Source: Mycoplasmopsis canis PG 14
Lineage (GTDB): Bacteria > Bacillota_I > Bacilli_A > Mycoplasmatales > Metamycoplasmataceae
NCBI RefSeq assembly: GCF_001553195.1
Contig: NZ_CP014281.1
Span: 1 to 64,000, forward strand
DNA length: 64,000 nucleotides
Direction of reading: 5' to 3'
The notes beneath the pieces are model-generated. The model was not told where the DNA came from. It saw nothing but the letters and a program-made list of their open reading frames with translations, and did not search any database. Numbering within the stretch: the first letter of the stretch is position 1; each line of letters begins with the position of its first letter. This document shows, one piece after another, positions 19,790 to 33,434 of the stretch. The translations under genes were made by a program, and so were the position numbers.

Positions 19790-20509
19790 ATGATTAAGTA
19801 TAAAAGAATTTTAATTAAGCTTTCTGGTGAAGGTTTTGCTAATAAAGAAAAACATTTAGCTATTGATAATGAATTAGTTAAAAAGATTGCTCTGCAATTG
19901 AAGGATATAGTAAATAAAGGTATTCAAGTTTCTATTGTTATAGGTGGTGGAAATTTTTGAAGAGGTGCTTCAGCTGAAAAAAATGGTATTCCAAGAAATA
20001 GGGCAGATTATATAGGTATGTTAGCTACTATAATGAATGGTCTTGCCTTAAGAAGCGGATTTGAACTTGTGGGCCTTAAATCTAGAGTGCAAAGTTCTTT
20101 AGCACTTGACCCAAAAATAGCGGAAAACTATGTTAATGAAAAAACTTTAAAATATTTACAAGACGGAGAAGTTGTTATATTTGTTGGAGGAACAGGTAGA
20201 CCATTTTTCACAACTGACACAGCTTCAACTTTATATGCTTCTGAAATAGGTGCAGAAGTAATTTTGATGGGGAAAAATGGAACTGATGGTGTTTATAATG
20301 CAGACCCTAAAACAAACCCAAATGCAAAACGTTATGATAAAATAACTTATGATGAAATTCTTGAGAAGAAATTACAAGTCATGGATCTAACTGCGACAAG
20401 TATGGCTCGTGATAATAATATTAATTTAATAATTTTTAATCTTTTAGAAGAAAACTCAATTTTAAAAGCATTAGAAGGAACTATAAAACACACAGAGGTA
20501 GTAAAATAA
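19790..20509 (+). CDS. pyrH: uridylate kinase
   Basis: PyrH phosphorylates UMP to UDP. The 239-aa product belongs to the amino-acid kinase fold: RILIKLSGEGF at the N-terminus, IVIGGGNFWRG near residue 50 (TGA as Trp), GTGRPFFTTDTAS near 130, and MGKNGTDGVYNADP near 160. It ends in TAATG with frr, the usual neighbour. The ribosome site is AGGA at 19779-19783. Confidence 0.97.
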
Positions 20510-21060
20510 TGGAATTCGATATTTACTTATTAGATTTAGAGGATAAGAGCGAAAAATCTATTAGTCATTTTAAATTTAAAATGTCAAAAATTTCAACAGG
20601 ACGCGCAAATCCGCAAATTATTAAAGGTGTAAAAGTTAATTATTATGATGCATTAACACCATTAGAAGAATTAGCTAATATTAGTGTGCCTGAACCACAA
20701 CAATTACTAATTAAACCCTATGATATAACATCAGTAAAAGATATAACAAAAGCTTTAGAAAAAGCAAATTTAGGAATACTACCAGTTGATGAAGGAAACC
20801 AAGTAAGACTTACATTTCCAGTTTTAACAACTGATAGAAGAAAAGAAATGATTAAAAACCTTGGAAAGTTATCTGAAGCAGCAAAAGTTGGTGTTAGAAA
20901 CGCAAGACAAGATGTTAATAAAGCAATTAAGGCAGATGAAGAATTATCTGAAGACGAGCAAAAAAATTATTTAGATAGAATCCAAAAAAACGTAGATGCC
21001 TTAATAGAAAAAATAAATTCATTAACAAAAGAAAAAGAAGAAGAATTAATGAACAAATAA
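20509..21060 (+). CDS. frr: ribosome recycling factor
   Basis: RRF and EF-G split the post-termination ribosome. The 183-aa product has normal length and conserved blocks: STGRANPQIIKGVKVNYYDA, PEPQQLLIKPYD, and LTTDRRKEMIKNLGK, followed by the long final helix RNARQDVNKAIKADEELSED. It begins in the pyrH stop with GAGG ahead of it, and ends 1 base before its terminator stem. Confidence 0.97.
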   Translation: MEFDIYLLDLEDKSEKSISHFKFKMSKISTGRANPQIIKGVKVNYYDALTPLEELANISVPEPQQLLIKPYDITSVKDITKALEKANLGILPVDEGNQVRLTFPVLTTDRRKEMIKNLGKLSEAAKVGVRNARQDVNKAIKADEELSEDEQKNYLDRIQKNVDALIEKINSLTKEKEEELMNK

Positions 21061-21061
21061 T

Positions 21062-21087
21062 AAAACTCGGTTTAGTCCGAGTTTTAT
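21062..21087 (+). terminator. terminator of pyrH-frr
   Basis: AAAACTCGG at 21062-21070 pairs with CCGAGTTTT at 21077-21085 around TTTAGT. Confidence 0.88.
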
Positions 21088-21156
21088 TATTCTGATTATA
21101 TAAATCTATGTTTAAAATTGATTAAAAATGCGTGATTCAAACAGAATACACATATT

Positions 21157-21669
21157 TTATTTTTTATACTGGTCTTTAAGAAGTTCTTCAGGAATAGAAT
21201 AAAGATTAATGTGACAGTAACCGTTCGGGTTTTTCTCAAGGTATTTTTGATGGTATTCTTCAGCTTTTGTAGCATCTGAGATAGGTAAAAATTCTAGATA
21301 ATTTTCCTTACCTTCATTCGAAACAAACTCGTCATTAAGTTTTTTGTATTCATTTAGAACTGAACTATCGTTTGAATAAATACCAACTCTATATTGTGTA
21401 CCTTTATCGTTTCCTTGTTGGTTTAATGAATATGGATCTACAATATTTAAGTATAAATCTCAAATAGTTTTTTCTGAAACAACATTTGAATCATAAATAA
21501 TTTTAACTGCTTCAACATGATTTGTTGTTGTACAAACTTCTTTGTAACTAACACCTTCAAATCCACCATTAATATAATATGAACTTGATTCCTCAATACC
21601 TTTTAATCTAGAAAAGTAAGCTTCTACTCCTCAAAAACATCCACCAGCAATAAATATTTCTTTTTTCAT
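21157..21669 (-). CDS. msrA: peptide methionine-S-sulfoxide reductase A
   Basis: MsrA repairs oxidised methionine. The 170-aa product has the active site GCFWG at 10-14 (Cys11, Trp from TGA), then a family block NHVEAVKIIYD, and DQYRVGIY-like QYRVGIYSN. ATKAEEYHQKYLEKNPNGYC near the C-terminus is also typical. It lies minus-strand between frr and a PQ-loop gene. A repair enzyme for oxidised protein fits an organism that also encodes the H2O2-forming GlpO. Confidence 0.94.
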
Positions 21670-21706
21670 AATTTAAATTATACAAAAAAAGCATGCAAAA
21701 TGCATA

Positions 21707-22399
21707 CTATCTCTTTGTGTTTTTAATTGTAAAAACAAATTGAGTTGAAAATAATGAAAATGAAATTAATTGTCAAATTATACCACCTACATATGACATA
21801 TCTACACCCTGTGCAGTTTGGCTTGAACTAATAATTAATAATGCTCATCATATTATTCATACAAAATTATTTGTAATGTAAATAATGAACATCCCGTATG
21901 ATAATCCGCCTCATTTATTTGTTTTAATAGATTGAATAAATTGAGGTAAAAATGCTAAAGTAGTGAAGGCAGGAAAAACAAATCCCATTGTTGTTTCGGC
22001 ACTTGATGGTCATGTTAAGTTTTTTAAGTTATCTCTTGTATAGATACCGATATGTAATCCTATAAAGATTAAACCTAAGATTAAATATAATGCTACAGCA
22101 CTCTGTCCAATTAATTTTTGTTTTTTATCAAACTCAATTTTATATTTATACATTAAATAAAGCATCACAGACTCAGTTACTAACGTAATACCATTAGCAG
22201 CTAAAACGTTATGATGATTGTTTGCACTAAATGCTGTTCAAAGAACTCATAACAAAATACCTGTGTGGAAAATTCAAAATGATAAAAAGTTAACATCTCC
22301 TGTTTTTTTGTCTTTAATTATTTTAAATAGTTGAGGAATACCTAAAGATGCAACAAGTATAGCACCTAATATTCCAAAAATTTGAATTGCTAGTGACAT
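21707..22399 (-). CDS. PQ-loop membrane protein (SWEET-like fold)
   Basis: The 230-aa product has two PQ-loop motifs in a duplicated arrangement: GIPQLFKIIKDKKTGDVN near residue 20 and FLPQFIQSIKTNKWGGLS near 150. Six or seven hydrophobic segments surround them. About nine TGA codons are Trp. PQ-loop proteins transport sugars, amino acids or other small molecules, and the cargo is unknown here. The stop lies 37 bases before the msrA start region, so the two could be cotranscribed in the order PQ-loop then msrA. Confidence 0.85.
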
Positions 22400-22486
22400 G
22401 CTTTAAATTTTATCACAAATGTGCTAAAATACTAAATTTATGCTTTGTGGAATAAAACTATTTTTTTATATTTAATATAAACAATA

Positions 22487-22499
22487 TATAATTTATTTT
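22487..22499 (+). promoter_or_regulatory. mnmE -10 box adjacent to the start codon
   Basis: TATAAT at 22487-22492 ends 7 bases before the mnmE ATG at 22500, and there is no SD, so a leaderless transcript is likely. Confidence 0.5.
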
Positions 22500-23852
22500 A
22501 TGAATGATACAATTGCTGCAATTAGCTCAGGTTCAAGGATAAATCAACCAATCTCAATAATTCGTTTAGCTGGATCTGATGCCTTAAAAATAATTAAAAA
22601 AATTTTTAAGGGCAAAATAGGAACTGACCATAACATAACTTATGGTCATATTTATGATAATGACACATTAATAGATGAAGTTTTAGTGATGTGATTTTTA
22701 GGTAAAGAAAAAAATGGAGAATTAGTTTTTAACAATTATGTAGGTGAACCTATTATTGAAATTAATAGCCACGGAGGAATTGTGGTTACTAACAAAATTT
22801 TAGAACTCTTATTAAGTCATGGTGCCAGATTAGCAGAACCAGGAGAATTTACTAGAAGAGCGTTTTTAAATGGGAAAATGGATTTAATTAAAGCTGAAGC
22901 TATTCATGATTTAATTATGTCAAAAACCATAACACAAGCACATGCAAGTGTTAATCGTTTTAAAGGGAAAACTTCAGATTTAATTGATGAACTATCTAAT
23001 GACATAGCATTATTGATAGGAATTGCTGAAGTTAATATTGATTATCCAGAGTATGACGATGTTGAAAAACTCGATAATAAAATTATGCTTGAAAAATTGG
23101 AGTATTTAATCAATAAATTACAACAAATAGTAAAGGTATCTGAAGATAGCAGATACATTTTTGAAGGTGTTAGAGTATCAATACTAGGGAAACCAAACGT
23201 TGGTAAAAGTAGCATTTTAAATGCGTTGCTTTCTGAAGAAAAAGCAATAGTTACTGATATTGCAGGTACAACAAGAGATTTAGTCGAAGCATCATATCAA
23301 ATTAACGGAATATTATTTAAATTAGTTGATACCGCAGGTTTAAGAACAACTGAAGAAAAAATTGAAAAAATAGGTATTGAAAAATCAATAAAACAAATAG
23401 AATTATCAGATTTAATTATTCATGTAATTGATCCGACTCAAGAAAATGATGAGTATGATGAATTAATTTCAAATCAAGCGAAAAAAATGAATAAATTTTA
23501 TATAAAAGTACATAATAAAAATGACTTAGTCAGTTCAAATGATAAGTCATTAGTTTCCATTTCCGCACTCAAAAATGATATTAAAGAATTAGAAGATGCT
23601 TTAGTAGAGCAATTTAAAGATATTGATATTATGGATGAAAAAATATTTTCAAATACAAGACAACTATCTTTGATTAAGGGTTCTTTAAATTCTTTGAAAG
23701 AAGCCCAAAATTCAATTAAAAATTATGAGACTTTTGATGTTGTAATTGTTGATTTATATGATGCTTGAGATTCATTACAAAATATTAAAGGAAATGCAAA
23801 TAGAGAAGACTTACTTGATGTAATGTTTAAAAACTTTTGTTTAGGTAAATAA
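22500..23852 (+). CDS. mnmE: tRNA modification GTPase MnmE
   Basis: MnmE works with MnmG to modify U34 in the wobble position of several tRNAs. The 450-aa product has an N-terminal formyl-THF-binding domain ([31 protein letters not shown]). The GTPase domain has G1 GKPNVGKSS near 225, G2/G3 DIAGTTRD and DTAGLR, G4 NKND, and the C-terminal CLGK with the conserved Cys. Two TGA codons are Trp. Normal length; two bases separate it from tatD. Confidence 0.97.
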
Positions 23853-23854
23853 TT

Positions 23855-24658
23855 ATGAGTAAAAAAAGAAACATGTTTATTGATGCACATTGTCATGTAT
23901 CATCAAAGGCTTATCAAGATTTTCATATTGAAGAAATTGTTTTAGCTTCAAAATATAACAATATTGAGTTCTTTATCAATAATGGTGGTCACCCAGAAGA
24001 AAATCTTGAAGTTATAGAACTAGCTAAAAAATATTATGTTTTTAAAGCTTGTATAGGAATTCACCCTGAAGCTGGTGAAAACGGTGATGATTATTTGAAA
24101 ATAAAACAATTATTAGAAGATAATAAAGAACACATAATTGGTATTGGTGAAATTGGGTTAGATTATTATTATGATGATGCGCCTTCAAGAGAAAACCAAA
24201 TTAATAGTATGGAAAACCAAATTAAATTAGCCTACGAAAATAATTTACCTGTGGTAATACATATCAGAGATAAAGAGGGTGAGTTTTTAGCTTATGAGGA
24301 TACTTATAAAATCTTGAAAAAGTATCCTAATTTAAAATCAATGTTGCATACCTTTGCTGGCAATGTAGAATGAGCCAAGAAATTTATGGAATTCCCTAAC
24401 TTATTTTTTTCTTTTAGTGGCGTTGTTACTTTTGGCTCATCAAATACAACTAGAGAAGTTATTGAATTTTTACCTTTAGAGAGAATTTTGAATGAAACTG
24501 ATTCACCGTTTTTAAGAGTCCATCCATATTCTGGGCAAAAAAATGAACCTAATACAGTCTTATATGTTTACTATTATATTGCGGGTATTAAAAAAGTTGG
24601 TTTAGACAAGTATGTAGATAGAATTAACAAAAATGTAAGGAAATTATTTAATTTATAA
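23855..24658 (+). CDS. tatD: TatD family metal-dependent hydrolase/DNase
   Basis: The 267-aa product has the TatD metal site FIDAHCHVSS near the N-terminus, the conserved GIGEIGLDYYY near 104, a PVVIHIRDKEGE strand near 131, and LNETDSPFLRVHP near the end. TatD proteins act as 3'-5' exonucleases or related hydrolases. A second ATG at residue 7 is possible. One TGA (NVEWAKK) is Trp. Its stop overlaps the rsmA start (TAATG), the standard tatD-rsmA pair in Firmicutes and mollicutes. Confidence 0.92.
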
Positions 24659-25437
24659 TGAGAGATAAAAAAGAAGTATTTGCTAAGAAAAAGTTTGGTC
24701 AAAACTTTTTACATGATAAAAATATTATTCAAAAAATAGTTTCATTAGTTGATGTATCCGGACTTAATGTTGTTGAAATAGGACCAGGACGAGGCGCTAT
24801 AACTAAGGAATTAGTTAAAAAAGTAAATAAATTAACTGCATATGAGATTGATGAAGATATGATTAAGATACTACAAAATGAAATTAGTTCTGATAATTTT
24901 GAATTAATTTATAAAGATTTTTTGAAAGCAGACATTAGCAACTTAGAAAAATCAATTGTTATCGCCAATATTCCGTATTACATTACAAGTGATATTTTGT
25001 TTAAAATTTTTGAAAATAGAGACAAATTTACCCAAGCTATTTTAATGGTACAAAAAGAAGTTGCTGAAAGACTTGTTGCAAATTATAAAACACATGATTA
25101 TTCCAAATTAACTGTTAGTGCACAATTTTTATCTGATGTAAAGATAGAATTTATAGTTCCTTCAGGTTGTTTTGTCCCTGCACCAAAAGTGGATTCTGCT
25201 ATTATTTCTCTAAAATTCAAAGAAGGAATTTCTAACCAAAGGTGATTTGAATTGATGGACTTTTTTAAATTATGTTTTAGCAACAGAAGAAAAAAACTTA
25301 GCTTTGCTCTTAAATCTAAATATTCAATTGAGCAAATCAATAATTCATTTGTTAAGTTAGGCCTTAATGATAACTCAAGAATACAAGAATTAAGAATAGA
25401 AGAAATTGTTCGACTTTATGATTATTTAAAAAAATAA
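24658..25437 (+). CDS. rsmA: 16S rRNA (adenine1518-N6/adenine1519-N6)-dimethyltransferase
   Basis: RsmA (KsgA) dimethylates two adenosines in the last hairpin of 16S rRNA. The 259-aa product has FGQNFLHDKNIIQKI at the N-terminus, the SAM motif VVEIGPGRGAITKEL, the catalytic NIPYYITS, and a C-terminal helical domain. One TGA is Trp. There is no SD, and the TAATG with tatD suggests reinitiation. Confidence 0.96.
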
Positions 25438-25463
25438 AATGTATAAAACTTAGTTATATATTT

Positions 25464-25485
25464 AAAATCTTGCAAGAGATTTTTT
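25464..25485 (+). terminator. terminator after rsmA
   Basis: AAAATCT at 25464-25470 pairs with AGATTTT at 25477-25483 around TGCAAG, followed by T residues. Confidence 0.65.
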
Positions 25486-25509
25486 GTGTATTACTAGGTT
25501 TTTTTATTG

Positions 25510-25515
25510 TATAAT
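25510..25515 (+). promoter_or_regulatory. eno promoter -10 box
   Basis: TATAAT at 25510-25515 precedes a leader of about 48 bases that contains AAGGAG at 25560-25565. Eno thus has a conventional leader, unlike several genes in this window. Confidence 0.5.
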
Positions 25516-25540
25516 TTAGAAAGTTAAGAATTAACTTTAA

Positions 25541-26932
<1,392 letters not shown>

Positions 26933-26936
26933 TATT

Positions 26937-26966
26937 AAAAGTGCAACAACTATGTTGCATTTTTTC
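26937..26966 (+). terminator. eno terminator
   Basis: TGCAACA at 26942-26948 pairs with TGTTGCA at 26953-26959, flanked by AAAA and T6. Confidence 0.85.
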
Positions 26967-27028
26967 ATTTTTTGTAAATATTTTTAAATAACTTTAATGA
27001 AAAAATTTATATTATATATAATATAAAT

Positions 27029-28051
27029 ATGAATAAAATTAATAAAGAACAAAGAAGTAATATTTTTAAAGAAAGAGTTATTCCAGCAATATTAATGACA
27101 TTGTTTATTCTGATATTTATGCTGTTAATTAGATATTCACTTTATTGGTCAGCATCACAGATCAATAATGACTCGTTATATTGATTTTTAATTTGCATTT
27201 CTTTGATAATAGTTTTCGCATTAGCATTTTGAGCATTTTTTGAACTGGCTAAAAGTTTTCTGAAAAATAACATTTTAGCTTTTTTTCAAGCAAGCTTAAT
27301 GCTGCTTAGTTTACTCTTATGAATAAGGATGTATGATCTTTTTAAATTTCAAAGAGCAGATTATACTATTTCACTAAATTTATTACATGAGACAATAATA
27401 TATGATTACATTTATTGAATTATTTTGTTTGTTAATGTAATTGTCTTTATGATTTCAAGAGCATTAGATTTAGGTAAACAAACTAATGTTATTGGATTAT
27501 TGAGAAACGCATTGCATTTCTTTATTACATTTTTAGTTATCTCAGCATTTTTTAAAACTTTTCTATTTTTAAATCTTATTAAATCAGGAATTTTTTACAT
27601 ATTGCTGTTTGTAATAATTTCGGTAGCTCACGACATAGGAGGTTTTTTTGGGGGAATGCTTTTTGGGCATAAATTTTTTAGAAACAAATTAGCTCCAACA
27701 ATAAGTCCTAAAAAGACATATGAAGGAGCTATTGTAGGTATTTTAAGCTCAATAATTATTTCAATTATTTTCTCTTTATCTTATTATGGTGGTTCACGAG
27801 CATACGCTATTGATAACGATTTGATATCACTACTAACTCAAGGTGGTGGTAGAACTATAGTATTGATAGTTTTTCTTGTTTTAGCTCCAATTTTTGCTTT
27901 AACTGGAGATCTTTATTTTTCATTTGTTAAAAGAACAGTGGAAATAAAAGATTTTTCCAGAATTTTAAGAGGTCATGGTGGTTTATTAGATAGAATTGAC
28001 AGCATTACCTTTGTTTTCTTTTTATTCTTAATTTTATCTAGAGCGTTATAA
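27029..28051 (+). CDS. cdsA: phosphatidate cytidylyltransferase
   Basis: CdsA makes CDP-diacylglycerol from phosphatidate and CTP, in the membrane. The 340-aa product has about eight hydrophobic segments. It carries the family signature SFVKRTVEIKDFSR-xx-RGHGGLLDRID near the C-terminus, plus SPKKTYEGA in a cytosolic loop. The first third contains five TGA-Trp codons, so a standard-code reading would miss it. TATAAT at 27017-27022 ends 6 bases before the ATG and no SD is visible, so the mRNA is probably leaderless. polC follows 22 bases later with AAGGGG. Confidence 0.94.
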
Positions 28052-28073
28052 TTTTTTATTTAAAGGGGTATAT

Positions 28074-31000
28074 ATGAATTATAGTAACAAACAATTTGAT
28101 AAGTTAGCAAAAGGTATTAATTTACCTTTTCTTTATTCAATGCAAGATATTTCTATTGTTAATGCTAGAATTATTGACGGAATTATTCATGGAACAATTC
28201 TTTTTCAAAGGGCACCAGAAATTAAAGATCTTTTAAGACTTGCATACCATATTGAAAAACATGCGAAACATATATTAAATCCTTCTTTTGAAGTATTAAA
28301 TTACTTTCAAGAACAAGAAATATTTAAGACATATATAACAGGTATTTTAAGTTCTTTTCCTAGGTTTGCTAAAATTAATAGTATTTTAAATGAAAATGAT
28401 ATTAAGTACAGTTATGAGAAAGAAAAATGGTTAGTAAGTTATAATGATGCTAACTTAAAAAATGAGTTTGAAGAAGCAGTTAAGTTTTTGAATGCAAATT
28501 TATCCTTTTTCGGACTTAGCAGAGTTATGGTCGAAGCGTTTCATAACAAAATAATAATTGAAAATACTACTAATAATAATGAAAATATAAATAAAATATT
28601 TGCAGCTCTTAGAAGTGAACAAAAAAAAGATTCATTAAAAAAAGATTTTTCTAATTCAACAGCTAAAAAATTTAAAGGTTTTTCAAATAGAAAATATAGC
28701 CCAATTGAGATTCATGAATTAAAGGACTATGATGATGCTCAAGATTTGCCAGTCACTTTTTCTGGAAAAATTTATAAAAATGAAGCTATAGAAAAACCAA
28801 ATTTAAAAATTTATAAGTATAAAATTACCAATGAGAAAGACGCAATTTCTTTAACACAATTTGTTTTTGTTGATTCAGAAGAAAAATTATTACCAGTTAA
28901 TTCTGAAGTAATTGTTGAAGGAATTTATAATCCTAGCAATCAAAGCAACTATCAAAATTCTAAAATTGTTAAAGTAGATAAAATCATTCCAACTTCTTTT
29001 GATAAAAAAGAAAAGATTGATGAATACCCTGAAAAAAGAGTTGAACTAAATATAAAAACAAATATGAATGCAATGGATGGATTATTAGATCCTTCAGCTT
29101 TTGTTAATATAGCTAAAAAGTTTAACCATAAAGCGCTAGCAATTATGGATAGCGTTAGTTGTCAATCTTATCCTGCTTTTGCATCAGCAGCTAAGAAAGC
29201 GGGTATCAAACCCATTTATGGTGTTTCTTTTGATGTTATAGATAAAGGTAATATGGTATTCTTAACCGACTTTGAAAATCAAAAGATTAGTGAAGCTAGT
29301 TATGTTGTTTTTGACCTGGAAACAACAAGTATTTCGCCTAAGGTTGGTGATATTATTGAGTTTGGTGCATCAATAATAGAAAATGGTCAAATTGTTGATA
29401 ACGTACAATTTTTTATAAAACCTAGAGAAAAGTTATCTGATTTCACAATTAATTTAACAAAAATAACTAATGAAATGGTTGAGAATGGTATAGAAATCGA
29501 AGAAGCGCTAGATAGAATATTTAAAATATTAGATAATAAAGTTGCAGTAGCTCATAATGCTAAATTTGATATGCACTTTTTACTCCAAAAATTTAAAGAC
29601 CATAACAAAAAAATTCCAAATACAACTTTTATTGACTCCTTAATGATTTCAAAAATGATTTTTGTTGATGCAAAAAAACATGTATTAGAAAGCTTTACCA
29701 AAGGATTTAATATTGATTATGATTCAAATGTTGCCCACCGTGCAGATTACGATTCTGACGTATTAGCAAAAGCTTTCTTAAAATCAATAGATAAATTTGC
29801 TGAGCGCAATATTTTAGATTTTAAATCTTTATCTGAATATTCACCTGGTGGTGATCAATTTCTTAAAAAAATTATCGCTTACACTAATCAAGTTAGTGTA
29901 ATTGCTAAAAATCAATCAGGCTTAAAGGAATTGTTTAAACTAGTTTCCTTAGCATCTACTGATAGATACTTAGATGGATCAAAGTTGTTTTGGGATGATT
30001 TAAGCAAAAGAGAAAATTTCCTTATAGGATCAGGAGGTATTAAAGGGTTATTAATTGATGCCTTATTACATTCATCTGATTTTAAAATAGATAAAATTAT
30101 TGATAGATTTGATTATATTGAAATACCTCACCCAGATGCTTTTATTCATAAAATTTCAACCGGTTATTTCACTAAAAAGAATATTGAGTTCTTATTGAAA
30201 GATCTTATCCATAAAGCAAAGAAAAAGAATAAAAAAGTAGTTGTAATTGGAGATGTTAGATTCGAAAATGAATCAGATAAAATTTATTATAAATCATTAG
30301 TATATGCCAAAGGAATTGGTGGCACATCTCACTTCATTTTTGACCGTAAGAATAAGGAAAAATTAGAAATTCCTGATTTAAGTTATAAAACAACTCAAGA
30401 AATGCTTGAGCAATTTTCTTTCTTGGGAGATATTGATTTAATTAAAGAAATCGTTATAGAGAACACGAATTATATTGCTTCTCAAGTTGAAGATAAAATT
30501 CAAATTATTAAAGATGGTTTATTTACTCCCGAATTTGATGATTCAAAAAATAAGTTGCCAGAATTAGTTTATAAAACAGCCAAAGAAAAATATGGTGAGA
30601 ATTTACCTGAAATTATTAAAGAAAGAATAGAAAAAGAATTAAACCCAATTATTAAATATGGATTTGATGTTATATATTGAATTTCACATATTTTGGTTAA
30701 GAAATCCAATGATGATGGTTATCTTGTTGGTAGCCGTGGATCAGTAGGCTCTTCATTAGTTGCTACTTTATCTGGTATAACAGAAATCAACCCATTAAAT
30801 CCACATTATATTTGTTCTAGCTGTAAATATTTTGAAATGGTTGAAAACCCACCAACTTCATCAGGATTTGATTTAGATGATAAAAAATGCCCAAAATGTG
30901 GAGAATGATTAGGTAAAGATGGTCATTCAATTCCTTTTGAAACATTCCTTGGTTTTAATGCTGATAAAGTTCCTGATATTGATTTAAACTTCTCAGGGGA

Positions 31001-32399
31001 CTATCAACCAACAATTCATGCGGAAGTAAGAAGGTTATTTGGTGAAGATAAAACATTTAGAGCGGGTACAATCTCCGCTATCCAAGAAAAAACTGCATAT
31101 GGTTATTTAAAAGCATCTGTTGAAGATTATAAATGAAATTATTCGCCAGATTTTATTGACTATGTTTCATCTAAAATGATAGATGTCAAAAGAACTACTG
31201 GACAACACCCTGGAGGAATTATAATAATACCTCAAAATATGGATATAGAAGATTTTACTCCTATTAATTTCCCTGCTAATGATGAGAATAGTGATTGAAA
31301 AACAACTCATTTTGATTATAGAGCCATCCATGATAATGTTTTAAAACTAGATTTATTAGGACATGTTGATCCAACTGCGATAAGAATGCTTGAGAGATTA
31401 ACTGGGCTTGATGTAAAAAAAGATATACCTTCAAAAGATGAGGATGTAATATCGTTATTTAGTTCGCCGAAAGCTTTAAATATAACTTCAAAAGATATAG
31501 GTGGTGAACCTACAGGTGCTTATGGTATACCTGAATTTGGTACTGACTTTGTTAGAAGAATGTTAGCAGTAGCAAAACCACAAAGTTTTTCAGATCTTAT
31601 TGCTATTTCAGGGCTATCTCACGGAACAGACGTTTGAACAGGGAATGCAGAAAAATTAATATCTGAAGAAGGAATGAAATTATCTGAAGTAATTTCATGT
31701 CGTGATGATATTATGAGATTCTTGATTAAACATGGAGTACCTAATCTCGATTCTTTCAATATAATGGAAAAAGTGCGTAAAGGAAAAGGGTTGACGCCTG
31801 AAGAAGAAAAATTATTACAAGAATATAATGTTCCTGAATGATCTATTAGAAGTATGAAATTAATTAAATATATGTTCCCTAGAGCTCATGCGACTGCTTA
31901 TGTATTGATGGCTTGACGTATAGCTTGGTTTAAATTATATAAACCATTAGAATATTATGCAACTTTCTTTACTACAAGACTTAGTGAATTTGATGTGGAA
32001 ATTTTAGCAAGTAAACAAAAAGTGCTAGCAAAACTAGATGAATTAAAAAATAAAAAAGATAAATCAGTTAGCGAAAAAAGTTTATACACAACTTTGGAAA
32101 TAGCAAGAGAAATGTACGCTCGTGGATATGGAATTTTAAATATTGATATTGAAAAATCGTTAGAAAGTGAATGAATAATTGATTATAATAAAAAATCATT
32201 AATCCCACCTTTTACATCTATTAAAGGTTTAGGTGATTCGGTTGCTAAGAAAATTATCCAAAGTAGAAATGAAGAAATTTTTCATACAAAAGAAGATTTT
32301 AAAAGAAGAAGTGGTATAAACAACACATTGTATGAAGAAGTTAATAGACTTGGAATACTTGATGATTTAAGCGAAAAAGATCAAATGACACTTTTTTAA
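28074..32399 (+). CDS. polC: DNA polymerase III alpha subunit, PolC type
   Basis: PolC is the replicative polymerase with built-in proofreading found in Firmicutes and mollicutes. The 1,441-aa product has an N-terminal OB region (about 225-320), a PHP domain near 325-400, and an inserted DnaQ-like 3'-5' exonuclease from about 412 ([28 protein letters not shown]). A second PHP part follows, then a zinc cluster ([11 protein letters not shown] and KKCPKCGEW near 920-945), the palm with [12 protein letters not shown], and a C-terminal HhH region. The exonuclease carboxylates are all present. The PHP metal-binding residues are not: the LHLHT position reads LNIKT, and TDH reads MDS. About ten TGA codons are Trp. 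Confidence 0.97.
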
Positions 32400-32471
32400 A
32401 ATTTTTAATGATAAAAAAATAATGTATGATTTTTATGTACAGAAGTACAAGAAATGTAATAGGAGATACTT

Positions 32472-33290
32472 ATGAAAAAGAAATGATTAATAGCGTTTTC
32501 GGGAATTGCAACTTTAGCAATTCCGTTGAGTGCGCTAAGTTGTACACCTGAAAAGAAAAATGAGGAAATAAATAAAGTACCAAGTAGCGAAACTAAAAAA
32601 GAAGAAACTGATAACAAAGATAAAAATAACGCAAATTCAAGCAGCGATGGCCAAAAACCTGATCCATCAAAACCGACAGAAGCTAATCCAAGTAATAATT
32701 CTGGTGACAAAAATAATGATCAAAAAACAGATAATGGAAATGTTGAAACTCCTTCAAATCCAAAACCAAACCAAAATTCGACACAAGGAGATAACTCAAA
32801 TACAGCTACTCCGAACGAAGAAACTGGTGACAAACCAATAAAAGATAATAGTGAAGACAAACCCCTAGATAAACCAAAAGTAGATGGTGAATCAGGAAAT
32901 CAAAATAATACTAATGGTACAACAACAGACACCACTACACAAAATATTGATTATTCTAAAGCAGAAACTTTTGCAGTTGCTAGTTCATCATCAGTATTTG
33001 AAAATGATGCTTTATTACCAGGGAGATTATCAATTGATTTAAATTTAGATAAACAAGTTCCTGAACTAGCTAATTCAACTCATGACTTTGTTTTAGTTAT
33101 GGAAAATGGGATTGAAAGCCCGCTAGATCAAATGGAAAATAACCACGGGTCTAATCAATATGCAGGATATATAGATAATCTACCTAAAGGAGATCATAAG
33201 GCAATTGCTATTAAACAAATTTCGACAAACAAATACCTCTTTTTCAATAACGAAAACAGAGCAGAAGGAAAAGCGTTCACATTAAAATAA
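32472..33290 (+). CDS. surface lipoprotein with disordered linker
   Basis: The 272-aa product has a lipoprotein signal MKKKWLIAFSGIATLAIPLS followed by ALSC (Cys24). Residues 25-155 are low complexity, rich in Asn, Lys, Asp, Thr, Pro, Ser and Gln. The last 110 residues look folded (LPGRLSIDLNLDKQVPELAN; HDFVLVMENGIES), with strand patterns reminiscent of the beta modules in the giant gene downstream. Function unknown. AGGAG at 32461-32465 sets the start, and a short palindrome TGTACAGAAGTACA lies in the leader at 32437-32450. A terminator separates it from the giant gene. Confidence 0.85.
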
Positions 33291-33313
33291 AAACATCATT
33301 TTGATGTTTTTTT
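33291..33313 (+). terminator. terminator after the 272-aa lipoprotein
   Basis: ACATCA at 33293-33298 pairs with TGATGT at 33302-33307 with flanking A and T runs; the stem begins directly after the stop codon. Confidence 0.8.
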
Positions 33314-33434
33314 GTTCAAAATTATAGGTTTTTCCAATTTATGAAAATAAGAAAAAATAGACTTTTTGTTTTCAGAAAAAAGCGTTTATAGCTTGCTCGT
33401 AGCATTAAAAATAAAAATTTCACTTTTTTATTTT

